Below are positions 1 to 9,611 of a stretch of 20,215 nucleotides of DNA, piece by piece. Source of the DNA: Onchocerca volvulus (Eukaryota; Nematoda; Chromadorea; Rhabditida; Onchocercidae). Location: contig HG738190.1 of assembly GCA_000499405.2 (NCBI GenBank), forward strand, positions 3,637-23,851, given 5' to 3'. Both the position numbers and the translations under genes were made by a program. The notes beneath the pieces are model-generated. The model did no database searches, had not been told where the DNA came from, and saw nothing but the letters and a program-made list of their open reading frames with translations. Positions within the stretch are counted from its first letter, which is position 1. Every line of letters begins with the position of its first letter.

Positions 1-200
1 GGCTAACATCAAAAAAAATTGAAATCAAATCTTAAAGAATTTTGTCGGAGTTTCGCGAGATCAAAAGAACTCGCGACAAGAAATGAACAAAAAAGCTTAG
101 AATGAATTTGAAAATCACGCACTTGTTCGAATGCAACTTGCACGAAAATGCATTTGAGTGGAATCTTGCATGAAAATCTCTGATCAATCGGTATCCATCC

Positions 201-511
201 ACTTACTCTTACCAATCACAGATGTGATAAGTAAAGAAGAAAGTAAATATATCTAAATAAAAATGCGTCCAATTTTCACTGCAACGTTGTTCCAAAATTT
301 GAAAAAAATCGGCGAATAGATAACAAAATTACGTGCCAAATAACAGTAATGATTTTACTTACTTTCACCTGTCAGAGGTGTGATAGGTAAAAAACAAAAT
401 GGATATGTAAAAATGAAAATACACTCCAATTTCAATACAACGTTGAGTCAAAATTTCAAAGCAATCGATAAAGAGATCGCGAAGTTACGGGCGAAATAAC
501 GGCAGTTATTT
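201..511. repeat. Diverged tandem duplication, about 156-bp unit, two copies
   Basis: Unit A is 201-356 and unit B is 357-511. Both begin acttact(c/t)t and share in the same order gatgtgat/aggtgtgat, tccaattt, caacgttg, caaaattt, aatcg, agttacg/attacg, a run like gcgaaataac, and a closing cagt. The copies differ at many sites, so the duplication is old or the unit belongs to a dispersed family. No reading frame is conserved through both units. I do not recognise the family. Confidence 0.8.
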
Positions 512-1849
512 ACATTTTTTTTATATAGAGTAAGCACGATTGAAAATTTTCAACCAAGATGTATAAATTATAGATTTTATATTCACTGTACTTCATTAAA
601 GCAACAAAATAATCTCTTATCATAAATAATTTCGAACTATTTCTTAAATTTTCCGCAAATTTCTAACTTCTGGTTTTGAAAATAGTATGACCTGGTGCAC
701 AATAAGTTAAAAGACTTGTTGCTTAACTGGTAAACATTTCTGGAACGATGCTGAGTAGTCTTATGGAACACAATGTTGTCATCTTATTTTGCTGGAAGGA
801 TTACTCGACGATGCAGCGATAAAAATATGGTTTGGAAATTTAGATAAGGAATTGATAATGAACGACGTGAAAGTCTGCTGGTCGATTGTGAACATGAATT
901 CATCCACAATTTGATTTTACTTGAAATTGGTATTAGCAATTTGAAAAGTTTGAAGAGGACTTCAATTAACGAAGGAATATGTTTATGCAGAACTAATGTA
1001 GTACACAGCCGGAATTATATTTTGAAAATAATTTGTCAAAGCATTATATAAATAAAATAGAGCGCTAAATTTTAAAACAAAGGAAGAGACAGTAAATTTA
1101 AAATTTTAAAAATTCAATAAGTAATAATTACACCTTAGATTGCTCACTTCAAATTGGTTGCATGATTAAATCAAACTAATTAAAGAACAAGCAAAATTTT
1201 TAAATGATAATGAATTTAAATGATTGATGGAGTCGCTTTGAGAAAAACTTTTATGAAAACATCGCTAGCTTTTCGTCTTAATTTTCATCAAATTTTCGAA
1301 AATGTAATGATAGATCTGATCTGAAGTTTTATACTTAAGATCACAATATTTATTGCACCCAAGGACGATTTGTTGAAAATACAACATATTAATACCTTGC
1401 TTTTATACAGGATAGCTTTTTGTGATGAGTCATAAGATGGTTCTGCAAAGATTTTTATTTTTTACAGTATTTACTATAAGAATTCGAATGTTGCAGATAT
1501 GAAGTATCATATGGTGCGGTTGGTGTATTGTTACTGGATAATGGTGTTTACACAATTGAAAAAGAATCTGCAACCATACCAAAATTTTTGATTTTTTTTT
1601 CGTTTTCTTGGTATACCCACGCACGCACAAAACACATTTTTCAGTATTTTCCGATATCATTGCTGAATTAGTTTAGCAAGCGAAACGTCATAGGACCTAA
1701 TGCAAATTTTTCTCAGTTGTGGAGAGTGATACCGATCAATAGCCAAATATCACCAGGATTGTTAGGTTGGTCGATCAGCTTCCAAAAATCTGCTCAACTG
1801 AATTGGGTGATTGCGTTGAATTGTGTCGATTTGAGATCGTTTGGGTGTA
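512..1849. other. AT-rich stretch with no supported gene
   Basis: I see no splice-bounded open frame, RNA gene or clear repeat here. The open frame on the minus strand at 1,430-1,660 has a low-complexity K/T-rich composition and no family signal. A weak, frame-broken resemblance to a mariner transposase N-terminus near 790-900 was considered and not accepted. Confidence 0.5.
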
Positions 1850-1960
1850 GTTGGTCTGTTGAGTTTGCTTGGATTTGTGTTGTGTTGAGTCGAGTTGAGT
1901 TAGGTTGTCGAGAATTTGATTTGTAGCACCTCAAACTTGGGTAATTTAACCTTTATCACA
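1850..1960 (-). repeat. Inverted-repeat arm, left (partner at 6,290-6,400)
   Basis: The reverse complement of 1,928-1,956 matches 6,293-6,321 at 28 of 29 positions (core ttacccaagtttgaggt). Next to the core both arms carry an A/C-rich tract of CAACA-like units, and on the other side both carry a T-rich segment with gttat. In this orientation the core includes ataaagg; the other arm has aataaagg, a possible polyadenylation signal. The arms may therefore be the ends of two insertions of one transcribed element in opposite directions, or terminal inverted repeats about 4.4 kb apart. The open frame on + over 1,717-1,926 is just the G/T-rich strand of this arm. Confidence 0.75.
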
Positions 1961-2181
1961 AAACGTTGATAACATGATAACGACAAAGACAACAACCATT
2001 ACAATGTCAGTTATATTAAAAATTCTAATGATGATACTATAACCCAGAAGAAAGAGTGAAACTAAACACACTGACCTTGAGATAACTAACCCGTAAAAAT
2101 GAGGTCAAATTCTACAATGAAGAGCCATTATTAGCTCATGAGAGTGCACCTTTTTTGGCTGTTCAACTAGACTATAAATAT

Positions 2182-2270
2182 TTGAATTATTGATTGCATA
2201 TTAAAACAACGCAGAACGACAAAAATGATTGAATTAAATATTTGATAACACGAAGTTTCTCGGAATTTCC
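2182..2270 (+). repeat. Dispersed repeat, copy 1 (partial)
   Basis: This stretch aligns with the 3' half of the copies at 10,633-10,813 and 19,023-19,198. Shared blocks in order are gaattattga, an A-rich run, caaaaatg, gaatta, ttgata and ctcggaatttcc. All three copies lie in the same orientation. The 5' half, with the small hairpin seen in copies 2 and 3, is missing or too diverged to see. Confidence 0.65.
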
Positions 2271-2452
2271 GACACCTATGATATGGATATTATGAGTGAG
2301 TTTCAATTTTTTAATGGATTTGATGACAGCCTACGGATTTAGTAATATACATGATTATATGCCTATATTTAGACATTTTGTTATTCGATTCCTAAGTATT
2401 ACTTCCGATCTTGGAGTGGGTGATGATAAGGCAAGTTAGAAACCCGTATATT

Positions 2453-3106
2453 ATGGGATGTTATGAAAGTATATTCTTCCGAATCGAAATTCATGAAATC
2501 GGAGTGGAACGTGATGTAAGTTAAAGAATGCTTATGCAATTTGGAAAGAAAATCATGAAGATCAAGTAATTTAAATGCATTTCAATTCGTTACTCCTATT
2601 AGAATTGTAGTCTTGTTATGCTGTTTACACTTCATGAAAATTTACGCAGCACTTTTCTGATTTTTGGGATTGATTTTATCTGTTATCAATTACCAATAAT
2701 GAGAAAAATACTGCAACTCCTGTTTATCGACAAGGAACGTTTGAATATCTGTTATCAATTACCAATAATGGGAAAAATACTGCAACTTCTGTTTATCGAC
2801 AAGGAACGTTTGAATCTGCGTAGCACGACCAAACACAGTTCGAAGTACATAACTGGGAGCAATCGATGAGTTAACAAACTGCTTCCACCTTGTCATAGAC
2901 GGACACGAACTTACCTTGTTCTTACTGATTCGGTACTTTCGGTAAGGCCTATCGTCGAAGAAATATTATTCAGTGTTACTCCAGCTGAGAATCAGGCGAT
3001 CAAGCGAATCAAACAATTTGTATTAGAACACTGCAGGAGCACAAAATCTTTGGTATGCGTTTTTGCTTTATCTCCAATTAAAGGCAGCATTTCTAGTTGT
3101 GATTAA
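2453..3106 (+). pseudogene. Unrecognised coding-like stretch, possibly two or more exons
   Basis: I do not recognise this. A frame starting at ATG 2,453 runs 21 codons to a good donor at 2,516 (gatGTAAGTT). After a candidate acceptor (cctattag, ending 2,602) it resumes in phase at 2,603 and is open to a TGA at 2,867-2,869. The same frame is then open for 78 more codons to TAA at 3,104, with mixed, protein-like composition (for example VRPIVEEILFSVTP and NQAIKRIKQFV) and a possible donor (GTATGC) at 3,053. The first part contains the 69-bp duplication at 2,678-2,815. One internal stop in an otherwise continuous frame suggests a decayed gene or transposon protein. A chance frame cannot be excluded. 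Confidence 0.3.
2678..2815 (+). repeat. 69-bp in-frame tandem duplication (23 codons x 2)
   Basis: Unit 1 is 2,678-2,746 and unit 2 is 2,747-2,815. They differ at only two positions (gagaaa/gggaaa and actcc/acttc). The length is a multiple of three and the open frame reads through both, giving two copies of a 23-residue peptide with the core QLPIM(R/G)KILQLLFID. Near-identity means this event is recent compared with the heavily diverged repeats elsewhere in the window. Confidence 0.97.
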
Positions 3107-4593
3107 TGATATTAGATAAGACTCTGATATGACAGCTTATTCATGTAATTATAGCTTGAAAACATAGAATTCTTGGAACAAATTTTGAAATCAATTATGC
3201 AACTTCCTAGAAATTAAAATTTGGTTTTGCACTTTTAAACTATAATTATGAGTGCTAAAATTTAATATTTCATTATAATTAGTTTTGCCGCAATGCATAC
3301 AAACACTGGTTTAGAAATACTGGGGTGTTTATGTACACAATCGAAGTCAGTGAATATTTTAAATGAAATGATACAATACTGAAAAAAAACTTTATGCGTG
3401 TTCATAAATATTCACCTCTTTCATTTAAAATTTCTCTCATGGCATAATTTTGAGATAAAATTTTTAAATAGTTTTGTCTTATATTATATTTGTGTTTTTC
3501 CTTTTTCTGATTGACTTATTAGGATGAATACAGGAATTTTTTCCTTATTTATAAACTTTTGAAGAGAATTGTTTCGTTCGTTTGCCAATTTTCTCGCTAT
3601 CCGTGCATATTTTACAAAAGCAAGTCTGTTTATCTGTTGTCTGTTGAGAAATTGATTTATTGCTCGTTATCTTGTGAATATCTATTTCTTTTTTATGTCC
3701 AACTTTCATTTTTGTTATACCTAATGCATGTTTGCGCTTTTAATGTTAATTTAATTTCTCGTTTTAGGTATCATTTCATCCAGAGAAATGCTTTCCGCAT
3801 AGAATATTACATAATTTATTGTCCTCCGTTAATGTTCTTACCAAATGAATTTAAATTTTTGTGTGATTCTGAAACATTGATACATTTAATACTTAATTCA
3901 AAATTCTTATCAAAGGGAAAAGACATTAGACAGAACTTATTGTGACATTTTTACATGAGACAATTTACGGATTCATTCTCTCACATTTCGCAGTTTAAAT
4001 TAATGTTCTTTCAGGTTTACATTTTACATCAGAACATAGAATACATTTCTCGAGGAGTCCGAGGTTTCAGACTCAAAGAATCTGCATGGAACTGCTGATT
4101 TGCGGGTGAGAGACAAACACCGTGGTATTAGTTAAGTGCATTACTGATTTCAATTCTGTGATGCCCAATAAAGTTGTTGAGTTTTGAGGCACGTCTTGTC
4201 GGGAATTTGCAAAGTCAAAGATTGTCCGTCGCCGAAAAAGCTTATGTATTTTTACGTAAATTGCCTAGCGCCGACGATCTTATCTCCGGTGGCTATAAAA
4301 TTACCCACTAATCTTGCCTAATACAGACAAAATTTCTTCGTTTGGATCGATTGGTAACTTGATTTTTTTTTCTTGACTCCTGTTTTTTTTTTCCTTAAAA
4401 ATACTTTTTTTTATTTTTCTTTCATATTATTATGTTGACTAATTCTGTTATTCGATAATTTTGTAATTGATACCAAATATTCTTTATGAAACTTTTCTAA
4501 ATCCGTCGTCTAATATCTCAAATTGACGATGACAAGTTAACCTATAAATTTTTTTACAAATCCCAACAAAATTTTTAGTTCCACGAGTCGAAA
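3107..4593. other. AT- and T-rich region with weak exon-like segments and no identified gene
   Basis: An open frame at 3,559-3,945 is T-rich and F/L/Y/I-heavy, with no convincing start. Two short stretches follow nematode-like acceptors: after cgttttag (ending 3,767) a frame containing FHPEKCFPHRILHNLL, and after tctttcag (ending about 4,014) a frame containing NIEYISRGVRGFRLKESAW. They could be exons of the unknown stretch upstream, but I cannot join them with confidence. At 4,150-4,200 there is an aataaagttgttga motif like the aataaaaggattgttga before the second gag at 16,164, so an LTR end may lie here. Long T runs occur at 4,360-4,420. Confidence 0.35.
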
Positions 4594-5540
4594 ATGTCAA
4601 CCGTAATAATCAAAGATGCAAAACCGAAGAAAGAGAAGATAGAAAAACTTCTTAACGAAGTTAAGCAAATGATCTAAACCGTTGGACCAAATGGTGACCA
4701 GAGAAGAAACCCAGCAATAGTACGAGGCCAGAAAAAAAATAATCGAGGAATAAATAATGCTCCTCGAATTACACATTGGTACGCTCAAAACTGCCAATGC
4801 AGAATAGAAGCGATGCATTCAGCAAATCTCGACTACAATGAGAAAGCGGGGAGGAAGAGAAAAAATACGCTCAAATGGTCAAGTTGAAAGAGGCATTTTA
4901 AATTAATAAATGAAAGCAAAGAGGCAACTATAGCCTTGAAAGTACGCAGAAATGACCGCACATTTTAAAATCCGTGTTAGTTTAAAGTTAGTATTTCAAC
5001 GTCTGAAGAGAAAAGAAGGACAAATCAATTCAGCAAAAAGAGTCAGTAAAGGTTGCACATTACCCAACAGTGAATTTGCCACAATTACCACTGCTCATAT
5101 GTGGTAAACTACAAGAATGGAGAAAATTCTTAAAAGAATTGAGGTAGTTCTAATGCGGAAGGCTTCAAAAAAAACATTCAAGATATCCAAAAATTCAACT
5201 GTTTAATGGCATCTCTGAGAGGATATAAAAAGACCATTCATGACAGCGATCAATTCTGGAAGCTGGAATTAGGAACAATCTAATGTCCAGGATGATGAAA
5301 AGCTGTCGGAACGATTCATAGGGAGCATTACCAAACGATATGGAAGATATCAAGTCCGATGGCCGTGAAAAGAAGAAGTTAAACTAACAACGTCTGTGTC
5401 TTAGCCGCTTGCAATTCCTATGTTTAAGTCGTTAAAGACACTAAATAAACGATCGCAGACTGGTGAAAAATCGCTTCATGGAAATGATGAAACAGTCTAG
5501 AATCAATACATTCAATAATAGTTAAATAAATCCACCTGAA
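4594..5540 (+). pseudogene. BEL/Pao gag remnant 1
   Basis: Gag is the structural protein that forms the particle of the LTR element. The ATG at 4,594 opens a Lys/Glu-rich, coiled-coil-like N-terminus (AKPKKEKIEKLLNEVKQMI) that stops at TAA 4,675. Its start matches the second gag at 16,295 (IPAKKRILKLVSEVQEMIE). Reading continues in shifted frames through TLKTANAE and LINESKEAT. Near 5,073-5,131 come NLPQLPL and LQEWRKFL, and at 5,176-5,226 IQDIQKFNCLMASLRG. These fit the conserved gag core of BEL elements (LPKLxLPxFxGDxxEW then IxxxxKFxYLxxxLxG). At least three frameshifts and several stops are present. The minus-strand frame at 4,597-4,818 is a shadow. Confidence 0.72.
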
Positions 5541-6689
5541 AATGGATCAAGAAAACATAATTCATTGTCTGCTTCCCCATGAAATTCTATCGCAATAAAA
5601 ACCTATAAAGAAACTCAGAACGATTCTGATTCTTTTTACGATGTTTCTGCGTACCTCAAAAGTAAGTTTGGATGGTGTACTATATCTTGCTCCTATAATG
5701 CTTCCGGATCTAATAGAAATATTACTACGCCTCCGCAGCTAAAAAATTTAGTTACAGTCGATGTCGCGAAAATTAAAATAAACTTTATACAAGTAAAAAT
5801 GGGAATGCTTTACATGATTCATGATTCATTAATTATCTCATTTTTACATCTGTCTAAATTTACATTCCTTAGTTTATTCCCATGTTTTTCGGTTTTTATC
5901 TATGCTCATATCTTTCTATTCCTGTCATACAGGAAATGCATTTGCTACCGATCGCTTGCAGCACCTATTGTCGGAAAGTCCGAGACAAGTGATTCTAAAT
6001 TCTTGTTGTTTGTAAGATTTTTAATTTTGAATACTTTTAATATTTTTCTAATTTTACTTCCTCATATTAAATTGTAAATAGTTGTTTTACTCATACAAGA
6101 GACAACTGCATTGCATAATGTATCATATCTACTTGATATGATATTTTTTTTTCATTTGTTGTTTTTTTGGCTTGCCTAACTGTATCGTGGAGAAAAACCA
6201 TTTTTTTAATTAGTTTTTTTTAATTTTTGTTATTCTCGCAATTCTTCCTTTTTATTTTTGTTTTTGTTATTGCGACGCTTTTTTATTCTTTAATAAAGGT
6301 TTAATTACCCAAGTTTGAGGTCATCCAATCAATTCAATTCAACGCCACGCCAACACAACAAAACACAATACAACACAACCCCCTAGACACAACACACGGT
6401 GATATTAACTATTATCGGACATTGCTCACCGACATTCAGAAAAATTTCCACTACACCTATATAAATTCAAGTTTTTGTCCAAATTCACATCTAATTTTCT
6501 GATTAGATCTTGTTACGATGCTTATGTTGCAATTGGGTCTCAACGGTTTCCAGTGTTTAATGAAAACCACTCCTACTTCTTAAAATTATAAGCTAGTATA
6601 TTGCTCACAAAGGTTAGATAAAACCTTCTTGATATCAGTTCGTCGGACACAAGTAATCAATTCTACGGATACCACGTCAACGAAAAATT
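5541..6689. other. Interruption between gag and RT: T-rich sequence plus a foreign repeat arm
   Basis: Protease and the N-terminal part of RT are expected here but are not recognisable. The frame at 5,799-6,077 is F/L/I-rich with no family signal. From about 6,140 to 6,300 the + strand is dominated by T runs and ends in taataaaggt. The inverted-repeat arm follows at 6,290-6,400. The most economical reading is that another element's end inserted into, or replaced, the protease region. A 9-bp perfect hairpin with a T run at 6,121-6,150 looks like a bacterial terminator but has no such meaning in this genome. Confidence 0.5.
6290..6400 (+). repeat. Inverted-repeat arm, right (partner at 1,850-1,960)
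   Basis: 6,293-6,321 matches the reverse complement of 1,928-1,956 at 28 of 29 bases. An A/C-rich tract with repeated caacaca/caacaa units follows to about 6,395, as in the partner. Before the core lie gttattgcgacgc and ctttaataaagg. The AATAAA suggests the 3' end of a transcribed element, perhaps the R/U5 part of an LTR. The arm sits inside the first BEL/Pao relic, between gag and RT. Confidence 0.75.
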
Positions 6690-7140
6690 TCCACAACAGC
6701 CGATGTGAAGAAGGAATTTATACAGTTGGAGTTGAGTCCATGACAGGAACTCTATGAGATTCCTCTGCTTAAGGAATATTCAATGTGCAGTTAGAGAACT
6801 TGAATGTTATCGTTTTAAAAAAGTTTCCCTTGGAAAAATTACGCATCACTTTACTATAGGCAATACTCAATCACCACAAACGAATAACTTCCATTGGCCT
6901 CTAGATAATGTTTAGCAGCGATGAAAATCAGAGGAAATTCTGTATAGATAACATTATATTATCAGTAATGGAAATAGAAGAAGCTTTGTAAATATGACTA
7001 AACGAAATACTTGATGAAACAAACATGAATATTTGAGAATTTTTGTCAAGAAGCGAAAACTTTGATAAAAGATATCCAAGCGAGATTGAGCTGAAGTGAA
7101 AGACAAGAGAATATGATCCATTCGGATTTCCGTTAATATT
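6690..7140 (+). pseudogene. BEL/Pao reverse transcriptase remnant 1
   Basis: RT copies the element RNA into DNA. RT motif A is TADVKKEFIQLEL from 6,696. A shifted frame then gives MRFLCLRNIQCAV and ELECYRFKKVSLG, matching the family's RFLW ... YRFxRVxFG. The active-site box of the family (YVDN) appears as CIDN at 6,941-6,952, followed by IILSVMEIEEAL, then MNI*EFLSRSENF and, at 7,112-7,132, YDPFGFP, the equivalent of YDPLGLL. The last three share one frame broken by three stops. Tyr to Cys in the active-site box plus the stops show it is inactive. The homologous block on the minus strand at 16,745-17,570 is better preserved. Confidence 0.82.
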
Positions 7141-7179
7141 ACGATGATACGATTAAAATCATTGTATGGAATTCGTGGA

Positions 7180-7600
7180 AGACGAACATTTCTTGGGATC
7201 AAACCACAAGTGAATATGACGAAGAAATATGGGACTCTCTCATATATAAAGAGCCAAAAAGTATAAAGGAAATGTCGCGATTCGTAACAAATTCCTTGAA
7301 GCACATGCAAATATATGTCTTCACAGATACATCAAGTGTAATATATTCTGCAGCCATATATGCAAAAAGTTATGGAATTCAAAGAGCAAAAATGTTCGCG
7401 ATTTGGCAAAAATCTTTGCCACATCGCAAATAGCATTAATTAAAAGTATTACTATATCTCGATTGGAGTTATTAGCGATATTGATCAGAGCATGAGCAGC
7501 ACGCTTTGTAATAAAATAATTGGAGCTGGAAGAAAATGTGGCAACTATGTGGTCCGATTCTAATGCGCATTCAAAAACCATTCATGTTTACCATCATATT
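7180..7600 (+). pseudogene. BEL/Pao RNase H remnant
   Basis: RNase H removes the RNA strand during reverse transcription. One frame reads through SLKHMQIYVFTDTSSVIYSA, with the first catalytic-type Asp in FTDTS at 7,320-7,334. It runs to a stop soon after 7,420. A shifted frame continues with the family's signature (IALIKSITISRLELLAILI, equivalent to AxIKxxTIPRLELLA) and MWSDSNAH, whose Asp codon is 7,556-7,558. Two stops and one frameshift are visible. The minus-strand open frames at 6,954-7,310 and 7,321-7,581 are shadows. Confidence 0.85.
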
Positions 7601-7739
7601 TTTACAAAGCCGAATTGAGAGAATACAGGAGGCAAAATTCCTGTTCTGTCATATTCCAAGTGAGCATAATAAACATAATAATTGATATTGTAACGAAATG
7701 ACTATCTCCAATAACGCTTAGAAATTACGAACCTTTGGG

Positions 7740-7960
7740 ATTAAAAGGGCCATCATGCTTAAAAGGAGAAGAAACGAACTGGCCAGAATGGGAATTCAGT
7801 TTCAAAGAAGATTCCGAAAATGAAAAAACGAAGGAGAAAACCATCGCGAAGATTATAACTCATGTTAGAGAAAGATAAACTAATCAACTGAAGTTGCTTT
7901 AGGAAATGATTAAGAATAACGAGAAAAATTACCTGGATTTTCAAATTCATAAAATCGAAA
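7740..7960 (+). pseudogene. BEL/Pao pol segment after RNase H (GPxxL ... WPEW)
   Basis: From 7,747 a frame reads GPSCLKGEETNWPEWEFSF and continues about 20 Lys/Glu-rich residues to a stop near 7,860. BEL/Pao pol proteins carry a GPxWL ... WP segment between RNase H and integrase, so position and motif agree. The equivalent of the integrase N-terminal domain is not visible after about 7,960, so pol 1 is 3'-truncated here. The minus-strand frame at 7,759-7,950 is a shadow. Confidence 0.7.
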
Positions 7961-8047
7961 CGAGGAGAAAGATATCACGGATACAACAGTATCTGTTCAA
8001 AAAAGATCAGATCACAAGTGAAGGGCATAAATTTGGCAAAATGGGGT

Positions 8048-8102
8048 GCTAATTAAGTAAGCAGTCAGAAGTTATTCCTTCTGATGTGCTTATTTAGTTA
8101 AC
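8048..8102. repeat. Near-perfect inverted repeat, arms of about 24 bp, 6-nt loop
   Basis: The left arm is 8,048-8,071 and the right arm 8,078-8,102, around a loop of ttattc. The inner part pairs cagaag with cttctg and taagca with tgctta. The few mismatches are mostly of the kind that G-U pairs tolerate in RNA. It lies just past the last recognisable pol segment. It could be a terminal structure, the end of a small inverted-repeat transposon, or a hairpin RNA. Confidence 0.75.
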
Positions 8103-9590
8103 AAGAGAAAATAAGCGGAGTTTATTCTACAACGAAAAGGAGAAATTATGAGATTAAAAAACCATTTGGAGAATTCAGAATTATATGATGTAAAAGGATT
8201 TCTTTCAAACAATTAAGAATTCAGTGAAAAAATTTCAGAATAGAATCTATAAGTGAATCAAATTAGAAAATTCTAAGTATTAATTGGTATCATAGAGGGA
8301 TATCATTTATTAATACTAAAACCATGAGTTGGAAAAGAAATTAAGAATGAAATCCATTCTACAATCTTATCAATACGATCTATTAGAATTGTTTGGCCCT
8401 ATAATGATATAGTTCATTAATCCGGGGTTTGATTACTCAAATTTAAAATTTAAGATAGTTCTGGAAATCAGAAATTTTGTACAGGATTGATATGGGAAAT
8501 CATGCAATCTAAATGAGCTCGGATACCATCATTTATTCATCAAAAAACGAAATCCTGAAATTGCTTCAAATTTAAGATTTGCTTGCAAAAAAAAGGATGA
8601 AGGTAGCATATTTGAAGCAAATCTTAGTAGTCGGCTAACTTATAGAAATGTTATTTGCAAAAAAAGTCTCTTACCTCTCAATTTCAATTTCATAAAATTC
8701 CGCTGTCATCTCACGATGGAATGTAGCCTCCCGTTCCAAGTTTTTAAATTTCATTTACTTCAACCTTAGCCTCTTTGAAATTTTGAACAAAAATACAAAA
8801 ATCAGTTCTCGGCAGGTCCCGACTTATATTTGCAATTACTTGATACTTAATGGTAATATAATTAGAGATTCTCAAAGTTCAAAAATTTTTGTTCTATAAC
8901 TGCTTCTTTCTGATGTATTAAATACATTCAAGTCTGATCACGCAAATGTCTTTTGCACAAATTCGTTGTAATAAAGCGATTTTTACAAATTTTTCATCAT
9001 TTCAAAATCCATGATTTTTCGTATAAAGGAATCATCACACAATGGGAGTCAAAATTTGCTCTTTCGCCTACTTCCTAGATTCTCTATCAATCGCTGATTG
9101 TCTATCACTGTACCTAATCTTCCTTCTGTTCATCCTAAATTAAATTCATAAAAAGATTTTACTTTTACAGATATCATCAATAATTCTGAGAGTTGTATTT
9201 TGATGCATTCGATATAACTATTTCAAAAATAATTTTTGAAATGGCTCTTTGTTTTATGAATTCCGGAAAAATTCATATCAGATATATTGCTTCTTAATGC
9301 AAAACAAGATAGTTTTCTTTGAAATTTATTTTCAATTTAAATCGAATAAATTATCCCTATATCTTCGATATATTATAATAGTTTAGATCGAATTTCCATG
9401 TTCTGATCAATTGATTAATTGATTTGCACCAACACTTCCGGAAATTGCAACTCTTCTGCTGGAATTTTTAAACTCTGATACAGCAATACTTTAGGATATT
9501 ATGGATTGTCTTTTTAAATTTTTACAAAAATCAGAAATTGAAAGATTAAAAAGAAAATCCAGAAAATTTCTGCTATTTCTAGTTACAACT
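8103..9590. other. AT-rich region without an identified gene
   Basis: A frame is open from 8,491 to a TAG at 8,767 (92 codons) but lacks an early ATG and matches nothing I know; this length is expected by chance in such AT-rich DNA. A second hairpin lies at 8,573-8,626. No TATA box or other promoter signal for the collagen gene downstream can be supported. Confidence 0.45.
8573..8626. repeat. Inverted repeat, 16-bp arms with one bulged base
   Basis: taagatttgcttgcaaa (8,573-8,589) pairs with tttgaagcaaatctta (8,611-8,626) with a single extra base in the left arm and a loop of about 21 nt. Part of the right arm (tttgaagcaa) is also the exact complement of ttgcttcaaa at 8,561-8,570, so two alternative pairings exist. 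No function is evident. Confidence 0.6.
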
Positions 9591-9599
9591 GATTTCAGA
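9589..9599 (+). promoter_or_regulatory. Candidate spliced-leader trans-splice acceptor of the collagen gene
   Basis: ctgatttcag at 9,589-9,598 fits the nematode acceptor consensus (TTTCAG) and lies 13 nt before the ATG at 9,612. No upstream exon is needed to explain the protein. Nematode mRNAs are often trans-spliced a few bases before the start codon. The site therefore supports 9,612 as the start, rather than the longer in-frame ATG at 9,501, whose extra 37 codons would hide the signal peptide. Confidence 0.55.
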
Positions 9600-9611
9600 T
9601 TGTTAATATCA

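Larger units (their letters stand above)
4594..7960 (+). mobile_element. Decayed BEL/Pao LTR retrotransposon, + strand (gag to RNase H and linker)
   Basis: In order on the + strand are a gag remnant (4,594-about 5,540), an interruption, reverse transcriptase (about 6,690-7,140), RNase H (about 7,180-7,600) and the conserved segment after RNase H (about 7,740-7,960). This is the family's gag-pol order. Protease, the N-terminus of RT and integrase are not visible, and no LTR pair could be defined. Every domain carries stops and frameshifts, so the element is dead. The domain relics are listed separately. Confidence 0.8.

Noticed and set aside
790..900. Possible mariner-type transposase start (IWF, then KFR and NERRES in shifted frames)
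   Set aside because: It needs three frame changes in about 60 bases and lacks a helix-turn-helix or DDD motif nearby. The likeness is within what chance allows.
2380..2396. ttcgattcc as the T-loop of a tRNA
   Set aside because: No flanking T-stem complementarity, A box or acceptor stem can be found.
3559..3945. 128-codon open frame on + as a gene
   Set aside because: It is dominated by Phe, Leu, Tyr and Ile from T-rich DNA, has no convincing start and no family signal. At most its 3' part overlaps a possible exon.
6121..6150. Perfect 9-bp hairpin followed by a T run, like a bacterial intrinsic terminator
   Set aside because: The genome is eukaryotic, T runs are everywhere in this segment, and no gene ends here.
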